Part shown: piece after piece, positions 54,183 to 63,249 of the stretch
How positions within the stretch are numbered: position 1 is the stretch's first letter
Layout: each line of letters starts with the position of its first letter
DNA from: CAMPJM01 sp964440915
GTDB lineage: Bacteria; Bacteroidota; Bacteroidia; Cytophagales; Cyclobacteriaceae
DNA: 64,000 bases
Assembly (NCBI GenBank): GCA_964440915.1
Contig: CAYTTV010000012.1
Location: 1-64,000 of the forward strand
Reading direction: 5' to 3'
Notes under the pieces: generated by a model
What the model was told of the DNA's origin: nothing
The model's database searches: none
What the model saw: only the letters and a program-made list of their open reading frames with translations
Made by a program: the position numbers and the translations under genes

Positions 54183-57083
54183 CTACATGCTTGCCTCATA
54201 TTCCTCTACAGGAATACAGCTACACATTAAATTTCTGTCGCCATAGGCACTGTCCACTCTTCTGACAGAAGGCCAAAATTTACTGCCTTTTACATAAGGC
54301 AATGGATAGACTGCCTGCTGCCTGCTATAAGGCATTGTCCAGTCGTCTGAAAGTACAAATGCTGCCGTATGCGGTGCATTTTTTAGCATATTGATTTCTC
54401 GGTCCGCAGTGCCTTCCTCTATTGCCCGAATTTCTTCCCTGATGCTGATCAATGCATCGCAGAACTTATCTAGTTCTTCCTGGGCTTCGCTTTCTGTAGG
54501 CTCGATCATCATTGTGCCAGGAACGGGGAACGATACTGTAGGGGCATGAAAGCCATAATCCATCAACCTTTTGGCGATATCTTCTACTTCTATTCCCGCA
54601 GTATTTTTAAATTCCCGACAGTCTATGATCATTTCATGAGCACAGCGGCCGTTTTTACCTGTATAAAGGACTTTATAATGTTCCTGTAGCCGGTGCATGA
54701 TATAATTGGCATTCAAAATAGCGAGTTGGGAAGCTCGTTTTAAGCCATCACTGCCCATCATGGCAATATAGGCATATGAAATGCTGCATATGCTGGCACT
54801 TCCCCAAGGAGCGGCCGACACGGCACCGATGGCTTGATCGCTACCGATTTTTACAACAGGATTCCCTGGAAGGAATGGCACTAAATGTGTTGCTACACAA
54901 ATAGGGCCTACGCCAGGGCCTCCGCCTCCATGAGGAATACAAAATGTCTTATGAAGGTTAAGGTGGCAAACATCAGCACCAATATTGCCAGGGCTGGTCA
55001 GGCCTGCCTGAGCATTCATATTAGCACCGTCCATATATACTTGGCCTCCATTTTCATGGATAATCTGGCACATTTCAACAATCCCCTCCTCATAAACACC
55101 GTGAGTTGACGGGTATGTAATCATGACAGCGGCAAGATCGTCTTTATGCGCAACGGCCTTTGCGCGTAGATCATCGATATCTATATTGCCATTCTCGTCA
55201 CATTTTACAATTACTACTTTCATGCCGGCCATTACTGCGCTTGCAGGGTTTGTACCATGGGCTGACGATGGTATGAGGACAATGTTTCGATGGCTGTTTC
55301 CCCGGCTTTGGTGATAAGCTCTGATAACTAATAACCCGGCATATTCGCCCTGTGCCCCAGAGTTGGGCTGTAGGGATGTTGCTGCAAGGCCGGTTATTTC
55401 TGCTAACCATGCGCAGAGTTGGTCAAACATCTGCTGATATCCCTTCGACTGCTCCAAGGGAGAAAAAGGATGCATGTTACCTAGTTCTGGCCAAGTCAAT
55501 GGCATCATTTCAGTTGTAGCATTCAGCTTCATGGTACACGAGCCCAAAGCAATCATGGAGTGGGTCAGCGAAAGGTCTTTATTCTCCAACTGCTTTATAT
55601 ACCGGAGCATTTCATGCTCTGAGTGGTGGGTATTAAAAACTGGATGCGTCAAGTAATCTGATGTTCGGATAAGTTCTTCGGGCCAACTTAAGGACAATTC
55701 TTCTGAATACTTATTCAGGTCAAAATTTTGGAGGGAACCTTCTGAGATAGATTCGAAAATGTTCAATAAGGTCTGTACATCAGAAAGCTTTGTAGTTTCA
55801 TCAAGGGATATGCCTATTGCAGCGGTATCAAAATAACGAATGTTAATCTTTTTTTCTAAAGCTAGTTGACGGAGCTCTTCTTTAGCTTCTTCTGAAGGAA
55901 GGGCTATTCTGAGTGTGTCAAAATAATACTTGTTCTCTTGATCATACCCAAGGTGCTTTAGTCCGCCTTCCAATACTTGAGTAAGCCCGTGTACCCTAAG
56001 CGCAATGTTTTTTAAGCCTTTGGGCCCATGATATACAGTATACATGGCAGACATTACAGCTAGGAGGACTTGGGCGGTGCAAATATTGGAAGTAGCCTTT
56101 TCTCTCCTTATGTGCTGCTCTCGGGTCTGTAGCGCCATTCTATACGCATTGTTGCCATCCTTGTCTTTTGATACCCCAATAATCCTCCCGGGAATATGGC
56201 GCTTATATATATCCTTTGTTGCAAAATAGCCGGCATGTGGTCCACCATACCCCATTGGCACTCCGAGTCGTTGTGTTGTGCCTACTACTACATCAGCTCC
56301 GAGTTCACCAGGAGGGGTGAGTAAGGTTAAACTTAAGAGATCTGCAGCAACTGCTACAGATACATCATGGTGATGGGCCTTTTCGATCAAGGCTTTGTGG
56401 TTCTTGATGGCACCATTACCATCGGGATATTGCAACAAAATTCCGTACAATTCTTCGTCCTCAAAATTGATAGCCTCTGGCTCGTCGATTATTAAAGTAA
56501 TACCCAAAGGTGTCGCTCGTGTCTTGAGGACATCTAAAGTTTGAGGAAAGGTGTTTTTATCAACAAAAAACCGGTAAGCATTTTTTTTACCCGATTTCTT
56601 TAGATCGATAAGCATGGACATCGCTTCGGCTGCGGCAGTCCCTTCATCAAGCAAGGAAGCGTTGGCTATTTCCATGCCAGTAAGGTCTATTACAGTAGTT
56701 TGGAAGTTGATCAAAGCCTCTAAGCGCCCTTGAGCTATTTCAGCTTGGTAGGGGGTATAGGCGGTGTACCAGCCTGGGTTTTCCAAGACATTTCGCAGAA
56801 TGACACTAGGGACATGACAACCGTAATATCCCATGCCTATATAATTGTTGAAAAGCGTGTTCTGTTGGATAAGTTGCTTGAATTCTCTCAAAAATTCTGG
56901 TTCACTTTTAGCCTCTGGCAGATTCAGCGGCTTTTTCAGGCGGATGTCCTTTGGAATAGTTTGACCGATGAGGGTGTCTAGAGAGTCAGCTCCCACGGCT
57001 TCGAGCATATTTTGGATCTGTTGGGAATCCGGTCCTATATGGCGGCTTTCAAATTTTTCAGCATTTTTCAGGTCAATATTCAT
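54183..57083 (-). CDS. gcvP: glycine dehydrogenase (decarboxylating), P-protein
   Basis: About 966 residues from the ATG at 57083 ('MNIDLKNAEKFESRHIGPD'); a start at 57206 would add 41 unrelated residues. It is the single-chain form with both halves fused. 'CHLNLHKTFCIPHGGGGPGVGPI' contains the PLP-binding Lys, and 'ERPSRHIG'-type start and 'GNMHPFSPLEQSKGYQQMFDQL' are family-typical. It decarboxylates glycine in the glycine cleavage system and needs lipoylated GcvH, which lipB would modify. GcvH and GcvT are not adjacent. Confidence 0.96.
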   Translation of the reverse strand: MNIDLKNAEKFESRHIGPDSQQIQNMLEAVGADSLDTLIGQTIPKDIRLKKPLNLPEAKSEPEFLREFKQLIQQNTLFNNYIGMGYYGCHVPSVILRNVLENPGWYTAYTPYQAEIAQGRLEALINFQTTVIDLTGMEIANASLLDEGTAAAEAMSMLIDLKKSGKKNAYRFFVDKNTFPQTLDVLKTRATPLGITLIIDEPEAINFEDEELYGILLQYPDGNGAIKNHKALIEKAHHHDVSVAVAADLLSLTLLTPPGELGADVVVGTTQRLGVPMGYGGPHAGYFATKDIYKRHIPGRIIGVSKDKDGNNAYRMALQTREQHIRREKATSNICTAQVLLAVMSAMYTVYHGPKGLKNIALRVHGLTQVLEGGLKHLGYDQENKYYFDTLRIALPSEEAKEELRQLALEKKINIRYFDTAAIGISLDETTKLSDVQTLLNIFESISEGSLQNFDLNKYSEELSLSWPEELIRTSDYLTHPVFNTHHSEHEMLRYIKQLENKDLSLTHSMIALGSCTMKLNATTEMMPLTWPELGNMHPFSPLEQSKGYQQMFDQLCAWLAEITGLAATSLQPNSGAQGEYAGLLVIRAYHQSRGNSHRNIVLIPSSAHGTNPASAVMAGMKVVIVKCDENGNIDIDDLRAKAVAHKDDLAAVMITYPSTHGVYEEGIVEMCQIIHENGGQVYMDGANMNAQAGLTSPGNIGADVCHLNLHKTFCIPHGGGGPGVGPICVATHLVPFLPGNPVVKIGSDQAIGAVSAAPWGSASICSISYAYIAMMGSDGLKRASQLAILNANYIMHRLQEHYKVLYTGKNGRCAHEMIIDCREFKNTAGIEVEDIAKRLMDYGFHAPTVSFPVPGTMMIEPTESEAQEELDKFCDALISIREEIRAIEEGTADREINMLKNAPHTAAFVLSDDWTMPYSRQQAVYPLPYVKGSKFWPSVRRVDSAYGDRNLMCSCIPVEEYEASM

Positions 57084-57277
57084 GAAATCGTCTCTTAAGA
57101 TAAAACAGCAGTGCGAATTATCGCAAATAAAACAGCTGTAAAGGTATGATTTATTCAGGAGATAAAGCTGCATGAGATTATGAAAATGAGCCAGATAAGC
57201 GCTCATTGTTCTAATAGCAGGCGTTAAAAATCATGACATTTTTTTATAGGCTCAATTGAGTGCTGCCCTTCACGACA

Positions 57278-58111
57278 TCAATCATTTTCAACGGGGATTG
57301 AGAAAAGCGGTATTTTGCTGCTTGATGCCATAATGCGGGTTTTACTACGGTGGATAAGGGAGTCCCAGAATCCATAACGTAGCGGAACCATGATCAAGAT
57401 ATCAGGATTGAAATCCTCTATTTCTTTTTTTATTTCTTCTATGACAGTTCCAGATTCTACATTCTTATAAAAAAATGACACGCCTTCAAGCCCTTCGTCA
57501 ATACTTACTTTGGAGGCCAGATGTTGGGTGTCTGTTTCCAACATCTTTACCTTATTCTGTACGTGAAAGACTTGGACTTCTGCCTCTAAAGCAGATGCAA
57601 AGCTCTTAATCCGCTCTAGGATGGTCTTTTGTACTCCTCTTAATACATCACACGCAAATAATATCCTTTTTATCTTGTTATATTTTGCTCCTAAAGGCAC
57701 GGCAAGGACCGGATATTTCAGCTTCATAATAGCCGCTGTGGTCGTATTTCCAAAGAGATCTTGCGTAAGTGAATTTGCTGCCATGCCCATGACAATCACT
57801 TCTGCTTGATGCTTCTCATATAAATGAGCCAACTCTTCGCTCACCTGTAGCATCAAGCCAGATTCGTAGGCTACTTCAATCCCATAAGCCAAAGCCACCT
57901 CTTCTGCTCTTTGCTTAAGTTTAGCATTGTTTTGCTCTATCAAGCGCTCGATGGCCGTTGCAGGTAGTCTTGTATTGGCGGCATGTACAGAAATGCTGAA
58001 TGAAGAGAATAAAATGATTTTCGCTTGAAGGTCTTTGGCAGCAGCACTGGCGTACTCCAAAGCATTCTCAGCCTCTGGGGAAAAATCAGTTGCAACAATT
58101 ATGGTTCTCAT
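57278..58111 (-). CDS. universal stress protein, tandem UspA domains
   Basis: 277 residues with two Usp folds: 'MRTIIVATDFSPEAENALEYASAAAKDLQAKIIL' begins the first (1-140) and 'IKRILFACDVLRGVQKTILERIKSFASALEAEVQVFHVQ' the second. 'MGMAANSLTQDLFGNTTTA' is a diverged ATP-binding loop of domain one; domain two ends in 'MVPLRYGFWDSL', which lacks a typical loop. It is a cytoplasmic stress protein. It is the first of four minus-strand genes with a stress theme (SDR, HdeD-like, ftsH). Confidence 0.88.
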   Translation of the reverse strand: MRTIIVATDFSPEAENALEYASAAAKDLQAKIILFSSFSISVHAANTRLPATAIERLIEQNNAKLKQRAEEVALAYGIEVAYESGLMLQVSEELAHLYEKHQAEVIVMGMAANSLTQDLFGNTTTAAIMKLKYPVLAVPLGAKYNKIKRILFACDVLRGVQKTILERIKSFASALEAEVQVFHVQNKVKMLETDTQHLASKVSIDEGLEGVSFFYKNVESGTVIEEIKKEIEDFNPDILIMVPLRYGFWDSLIHRSKTRIMASSSKIPLFSIPVEND

Positions 58112-58273
58112 CCAAAATAGAATTTAGTTATAATTTTTTAAAGAAGCCGCTTAGTCCATCTTGAGCCTCTTACATTTAAGCATGGCATGTGCCCAGTATG
58201 TAATGAGCGACTTTTAGTTTAAGCTTACAGCACAGAGAGCAGTCTTACATCTCTATGCTAATCCATCAAATGG

Positions 58274-59020
58274 CTATTGGGCCAAGTAGCCCCCGTCCAC
58301 AGGATAATAAGCACCGGTGACAAAGGAAGCTTTTGAAGAAGCCAGCCACAGAATCAGTTCTGCAATTTCTTCGGATTCTCCCAATCTTCCTATAGGGTGT
58401 AGCCCTACCAGGTTCTTCAAGCTTTCTTCATCAAGCGAATTCAGCACTAATGGGGTATTGATATAGCCCGGACCAATGGAATTCACCCGGATATTCTTAT
58501 CAGCATATTCTAATGCTGCCGCCTTGGTAAGGCCAATTACACCGTGCTTTGAAGCTACATAAGCTGGAGAATACTTCGTTCCGGCCTGACCAAGAATAGA
58601 GGCAACGTTAATAATTGAACCTCCATTTTCCATGGCAGGCAATTGGTATCGAAGTCCGTAAAAAACTCCGGAGAGATTAATATCAATAACCTTTTGCCAT
58701 GCTTCTATCGGGTAGTCGCCGGTTAAGGCCAATGCACCTCCGATTCCAGCATTATTTACCGCAATGTCCAATGTTCCGTATTTTTCGATAGTTTTTTCTA
58801 TTATCATTTTATGGTCATCTGGATTAGCCGTATCCATTTTGAGAAAAGTGGCTTCCCCTCCAGCTGCTTTAATGGCAGCCACAGTTTCGTCCCCACTTTT
58901 TTCATTGATATCAGAAACAATTACCCTTGCTCCTTCTTTTGCCATTAGTATTGCAGTAGCTTTACCAATGCCGGATCCAGCACCTGAAATCATGGCCACT
59001 TTGTTTTCTAAAATTTTCAT
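58274..59020 (-). CDS. SDR-family oxidoreductase
   Basis: 248 residues, classical SDR. The cofactor motif is 'ISGAGSGIGKATAI' (TGxxxGxG-like), then 'NNAGIGGAL' and catalytic 'YVASK' (Tyr/Lys) with the Ser in 'NVASILGQ', and the C-terminal 'GAYYPVDGGYLAQ'. It is a glucose/3-oxoacyl-type dehydrogenase by family; the substrate is unknown. No strong link to its neighbours other than orientation. Confidence 0.88.
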   Translation of the reverse strand: MKILENKVAMISGAGSGIGKATAILMAKEGARVIVSDINEKSGDETVAAIKAAGGEATFLKMDTANPDDHKMIIEKTIEKYGTLDIAVNNAGIGGALALTGDYPIEAWQKVIDINLSGVFYGLRYQLPAMENGGSIINVASILGQAGTKYSPAYVASKHGVIGLTKAAALEYADKNIRVNSIGPGYINTPLVLNSLDEESLKNLVGLHPIGRLGESEEIAELILWLASSKASFVTGAYYPVDGGYLAQ

Positions 59021-59140
59021 AGTAATTGCGTTTAAAGTTTGAACTATAGTCTTATAAAGTTAGCCTCCCCACATGCCAAACCCAATGATTAATCTAATGA
59101 GAAAGCCTGATTAATATCATGTTCTACAGCTAGAATGTCT

Positions 59141-59713
59141 TTAGTCTGAGAAATGTTTGTTGATCTTCTTCAGTTGAAGAGACAGATAAATATGGAAAAT
59201 CCCGATGACTGCAAAGGCAAACCCTGTATAAAAAACGATTGTTAGTCCACCAAATAAGGGATTCCATAGCATGATGAAGGCGAGTATCGATCCTAATATT
59301 CCAATGGCTAATAAGGACCCCCAATTAAAACCATCTAGCCTTCTCATTTCGAATGACCATCCTATGGCAATGATTGACCGAAATAGGATACCAAAGCCTA
59401 CGAATAAGGGCAGTGCTACCATAGAAATGTCAGGTTTGGCAATGAGCAACACTCCTATGAAGAAATCCACCACACCTCCAAATAGTGACCAGCCCCATCG
59501 ATCGATAATGTCTTTGTTGGTGAAGGCATAAGCCATATCGATGAGTCCTGTAAGCAAAAAGAACAAGGCAAATAACATAGCAAGAACGATATAGGAAGCC
59601 AGAGGAGTAAGAAATACTCCTATGCCTAATCCTAAAAATAGAAGGCCTAATATCATTGGTAAATACCAATATTTGATTGGCTTATTGATTGGAAGTATAT
59701 TTATCATAGTCAT
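59141..59713 (-). CDS. HdeD/DUF308 family membrane protein
   Basis: 190 residues, six membrane helices in three pairs. 'LLFLGLGIGVFLTPLASYIVLAMLFALFFLLTGLIDMAYAF' and 'GWSLFGGVVDFFIGVLLIAKPDI' are typical of the acid-resistance HdeD/DUF308 family. It lies 9 bases after the ftsH stop, so they are co-transcribed; such membrane proteins accompany FtsH in stress loci. Confidence 0.85.
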   Translation of the reverse strand: MTMINILPINKPIKYWYLPMILGLLFLGLGIGVFLTPLASYIVLAMLFALFFLLTGLIDMAYAFTNKDIIDRWGWSLFGGVVDFFIGVLLIAKPDISMVALPLFVGFGILFRSIIAIGWSFEMRRLDGFNWGSLLAIGILGSILAFIMLWNPLFGGLTIVFYTGFAFAVIGIFHIYLSLQLKKINKHFSD

Positions 59714-59722
59714 TTAAAAGGT

Positions 59723-61717
59723 TTAGGAAGTTTTTATTTCGGTTAATGGCGGTGCTGCTGGCAGCCCTGTCACATCTAATATCTCCTGTTCGTCCAATGT
59801 TTCCTTTTCGAGTAAGGCCAGCACCAATTTATCGAGAGCTGAACGGTGAATTTCTAACAATCGAATAGCTTCTTCATAGCTTTTATTGATAATTGCCAAC
59901 ACTTCTTTGTCTATCATTTCAGCAGTTTGTTCACTGAAGGGCTTTCCCCCCGTGTAGCCACTGCTGCCGGCCTGCAAATAAGGATTCTCCTTTGGCGCCA
60001 ATTGGATCATTCCCAGCTTTTCGCTCATTCCCCATCGGGTCACCATGTTGCGTGCTATGTTCGTAGCCTGTTCTATGTCATTTTCTGCCCCCGTTGTTTT
60101 AGTGCCATATACCAGTTCTTCAGCTGCCCGACCTCCCATTATGCCGACCACTCTAGCCCGTAAATAAGCTTCAGGGTAGTTATACCTGTCAGTGTCGGGA
60201 CGTTGGTAGGTGACGCCTAGTGCTTGTCCTCTTGGCACTATAGTAACGCGGTTCACAGGATCAGCCCCCGGAACTACGAGTCCCAATATAGCATGCCCCC
60301 CTTCATGATAAGCAATGCGTTCCTTATCTTGCTGGCTCAATAGAAGCGGTCGCTCTGGTCCTAGTACAATCTTTTCTAAGGCATCAAGAAAGTTCTTATG
60401 GGTTACATCGTCCTGACCTAAACGTGCGGCCATCAGAGCGGCTTCATTTACTAGATTTCTTAAGTCTGCCCCTGATAGACCAGGCGTGGTGGACGCAATT
60501 TCTTCTAGGCTGACATCCTCGTTTAAGGGCACCTTCCGGGTATGCACTTCAAGAATAGCAGCTCTGCCAATTCTGTCGGGTAGGTTCACTACTACACGTC
60601 GGTCGAACCGACCAGGGCGGAGAAGTGCCTTATCCAGCACATCGGGCTGATTGGTGGCCGCCAGTACGATCACGCCTTCTTGGCTGGTAAACCCATCCAT
60701 TTCGGTCAGAATCTGATTGAGCGTTTGCTCCTGCTCGCTAGAGCCTCCAAAGGCTGTCTGGCCTCTAGCACGGCCAATAGAGTCGAGTTCGTCTATGAAT
60801 ATGATAGAAGGGGCATGTTCCCTGGCTTGTTTGAAAAGATCGCGCACTCTTGCTGCGCCTACGCCCACTACCATCTCAATAAATTCAGAAGCACTCATCG
60901 AGAAGAAGGGTACGCCTGCTTCGCCAGCAACTGCTCTTGCCAACAAAGTTTTACCAGTACCCGGGGCTCCGACGAGCAAAACGCCTTTCGGCGCTGCACC
61001 GCCCAAGCGTGTATATTTGCTAGGGTTCTTAAGGAAATCTACAATCTCTACTAGTTCATTTTCTGCTTCATCTATCCCTGCTACATCATCAAAAGTTACC
61101 TCTCCAGCAAGGGATTTATCAAACGGCTTAACATTGCTGCGACCAAGGCCCATAAAGCCTCCGCCCATCTTGCTCTGTCGCTTCATGCGCTGATAAAACC
61201 AAATGTATAGGCCTATGATAAGCAATGCAGGCCCAAACCGAATCAAGAAAGTCATAAGGGGACTGGTTTCTTCATAAATAGGCTCGGCTCGGATCTCTAC
61301 ACCATGCTCTATAAGGAATGTTTCCAGTCCAGCATCTACAAACGATGGTAAGATGGTTGTGAAGTTCTCTACGTCTGTGGGCCTCTCCTGAGGTTGGTTG
61401 TCCATGGGCTGGGGTATGTACCTGACAGCGGATTCGAATTTTCCCGATATCACTTCGCCCCGTGTATAAATTGCTTCAACATTGTTTTTTGCTACTTCAC
61501 TTTTGAAAAGTGTGTAGGGGATAGATTGAGGAGCTGCTGGATCTGGGAAAAGCGATCTCATCAGGAAAAAATTGAAAAATAAAATGATGCCGAATAGCAG
61601 CCAAGTTCTGGTTGGCGGCATTGCAGGGAAAAAGGGTTTTTTTTGATTGTTACGTTTTTCAGAGGGTCGTTCTGTGGAAGGGGTGGGTGAGTCTGGACGA
61701 TTATTAGGTGCGGTCAT
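59723..61717 (-). CDS. ftsH: ATP-dependent zinc metalloprotease FtsH
   Basis: 664 residues. Two N-terminal membrane helices (about 35-52 and 158-178) flank a periplasmic domain. The AAA module has Walker A 'GAPGTGKT' and Walker B 'IIFIDELDS'; the second region of homology includes 'RPGRFDRR'. The M41 protease has 'AYHEGGHAILGLVV' (HEGGH zinc motif). It degrades membrane and cytoplasmic proteins for quality control. It is followed by the HdeD-like gene in an operon, so it may be a stress-associated FtsH rather than the sole housekeeping copy. Confidence 0.95.
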   Translation of the reverse strand: MTAPNNRPDSPTPSTERPSEKRNNQKKPFFPAMPPTRTWLLFGIILFFNFFLMRSLFPDPAAPQSIPYTLFKSEVAKNNVEAIYTRGEVISGKFESAVRYIPQPMDNQPQERPTDVENFTTILPSFVDAGLETFLIEHGVEIRAEPIYEETSPLMTFLIRFGPALLIIGLYIWFYQRMKRQSKMGGGFMGLGRSNVKPFDKSLAGEVTFDDVAGIDEAENELVEIVDFLKNPSKYTRLGGAAPKGVLLVGAPGTGKTLLARAVAGEAGVPFFSMSASEFIEMVVGVGAARVRDLFKQAREHAPSIIFIDELDSIGRARGQTAFGGSSEQEQTLNQILTEMDGFTSQEGVIVLAATNQPDVLDKALLRPGRFDRRVVVNLPDRIGRAAILEVHTRKVPLNEDVSLEEIASTTPGLSGADLRNLVNEAALMAARLGQDDVTHKNFLDALEKIVLGPERPLLLSQQDKERIAYHEGGHAILGLVVPGADPVNRVTIVPRGQALGVTYQRPDTDRYNYPEAYLRARVVGIMGGRAAEELVYGTKTTGAENDIEQATNIARNMVTRWGMSEKLGMIQLAPKENPYLQAGSSGYTGGKPFSEQTAEMIDKEVLAIINKSYEEAIRLLEIHRSALDKLVLALLEKETLDEQEILDVTGLPAAPPLTEIKTS

Positions 61718-61861
61718 AGATAATAACGATGATTATTAAATAAGGACAATTCGTCCTCTTAATAATGTTATACGATAAAGCCCTAGATAAGTTAAAATAG
61801 AGGAAAATCCAGATATTATTATAATCGCCAAGCACCTAAAAGCATACGGCTAAGGTTATAT

Positions 61862-62527
61862 TCATACCTTACCTTTCAAAAACGACACGATCACTGCCAA
61901 GCCTTTGTCGAAATTTTGGTTGTTATTGATTATAATATCTGCTTCTTTTTTACAAGGCTTTATGTATTTCTCATATGTGGGGGACACATGCTTCTCGTAA
62001 CGGTATAATACATCATCTAAATCATAACCACGTTCTCTATTGTCTCGCACTATTCGCCGTTTCAGCTTTACCTCCTCGTCGGCATCAATAAAAATTTTAA
62101 GGTCTATAAGCGGCAAAAGCGCTTTGTCATAAAATGCAAAGATCCCTTCCAAAATGATAATGGGGGTAGGCAGGAAAGTAAGCATCCGGGGAGTCGTTTT
62201 CGGATTGTTAAAAGTGTATTCTGTTTTTTGAACAGCCTGGCCAGATCTTAAGGTAAGGATATCCTTCAGGTAAGCTTCAAAATCTATGGAAGAGGGGGTA
62301 TCGAAATTAGTAACGCCATTTTCATCTTGAGGTTGGAGTGCCAATGGCTTATAGTAGTTGTCTTGGGAGGCGAGGCAAATTTGATCATCACCAAAAGTAT
62401 TCATAAGCCGCTCAATGAAATAGGTTTTGCCAGAACCGCTACCCCCGGTGACGCCCACAATATAAGGGACCGGTTGAGATGACAAGTTATGGCTGTCCAA
62501 ATTATCATCAGGATTCATTCCTTTCAC
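61862..62527 (-). CDS. udk: uridine kinase
   Basis: 221 residues. P-loop 'GVTGGSGSGKTYFIERLM' near residues 25-42, then 'QDNYYKPL', 'FDTPSSIDFEAYL' and 'IIILEGIFAFYD', the uridine/cytidine kinase layout. It salvages pyrimidines with ATP. The 5' end overlaps the 3' end of rdgB by 4 bases, so the two are translationally coupled. Confidence 0.92.
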   Translation of the reverse strand: MKGMNPDDNLDSHNLSSQPVPYIVGVTGGSGSGKTYFIERLMNTFGDDQICLASQDNYYKPLALQPQDENGVTNFDTPSSIDFEAYLKDILTLRSGQAVQKTEYTFNNPKTTPRMLTFLPTPIIILEGIFAFYDKALLPLIDLKIFIDADEEVKLKRRIVRDNRERGYDLDDVLYRYEKHVSPTYEKYIKPCKKEADIIINNNQNFDKGLAVIVSFLKGKV

Positions 62528-63108
62528 GCCCCTAATCCCTCCCTCAAATATTTCACAAGCTTCTGGATAGCCAAACCCCTATGGCTTATCTTATTTTTTT
62601 CATCTTGGGTCATTTCGGCAAAGGTTTTAGTATTGCCTTCAGGAATAAAAATTGGGTCGTATCCAAACCCTTCATTCCCATGATGATGGTCTGCGATCTT
62701 GCCTTTTACGATACCTTCAAACTGTACCTGTTTTCCCTTTAAGATAAGAGTAATTACTGTTCGGAACTGGGCAGATCTGTCAGGTTTTCCGGCTAAGTTA
62801 TTAAGCAGCAAGGCCATATTATCTTTCGTATCTTTTCCTGGCCCAGCATATCTTGCGGAATATACCCCTGGTGCCCCGTTCAAGGCAGCCACCTCCAAAC
62901 CCGTGTCATCGGCAAAGCAATCGACCATAAAATGATCGTATACATAACGGGCCTTTTGCAAGGAGTTGCCTTCTAACGTATCCTGATCTTCCGGCAGTTC
63001 AATAGTACAGCCGATATCTTCAAGGCTCAGCAGTTGATAAGCATTGCCAAGCAGTGCTTCTATTTCCTTGATTTTGTGCTTATTGTTGGTGGCAAAGCAA
63101 AGTCGCAT
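62524..63108 (-). CDS. rdgB: non-canonical purine NTP pyrophosphatase (RdgB/HAM1 family)
   Basis: 194 residues. 'LCFATNNKHKIKEI' at the start and 'CFADDTGLEVAALNGAPGVYSARYAG' (about 64-89) are family signatures, with 'NEGFGYDPIFIPEG' following. It hydrolyses ITP, dITP and XTP to monophosphates and so protects DNA and RNA. It forms an operon with udk. Confidence 0.95.
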   Translation of the reverse strand: MRLCFATNNKHKIKEIEALLGNAYQLLSLEDIGCTIELPEDQDTLEGNSLQKARYVYDHFMVDCFADDTGLEVAALNGAPGVYSARYAGPGKDTKDNMALLLNNLAGKPDRSAQFRTVITLILKGKQVQFEGIVKGKIADHHHGNEGFGYDPIFIPEGNTKTFAEMTQDEKNKISHRGLAIQKLVKYLREGLGA

Positions 63109-63144
63109 TATCGAATAAGGTTTGATAAGGCTATAAAGATAGGA

Positions 63145-63188
63145 TTTGAGCTTTATCTCACAAACTACAATTTGGGATAAAGCTCAAA
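63145..63188. terminator. 16-bp hairpin after the FKBP gene
   Basis: Bases 63145-63160 pair with 63173-63188 (one G-T pair) around a 12-base loop, between the FKBP gene end and the rdgB start on the minus strand. There is no long T-tract on the minus side, so it is a candidate terminator only. Confidence 0.5.
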
Positions 63189-63249
63189 TAAAGAAAAGAG
63201 GTGCAATGAATTTTACTTTGCTAAAGGATTTCTGTTACTCCAGAATGAC

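Noticed and set aside
54885..56981. Several plus-strand ORFs of 60-83 codons opposite gcvP
   Set aside because: They are antisense shadows of a clearly conserved gene, have no promoters, and their translations have no recognisable features.
57084..57206. 41-residue N-terminal extension of GcvP
   Set aside because: It is Cys/Tyr-rich and unrelated to the family, and the ATG at 57083 gives the normal N-terminus and length.
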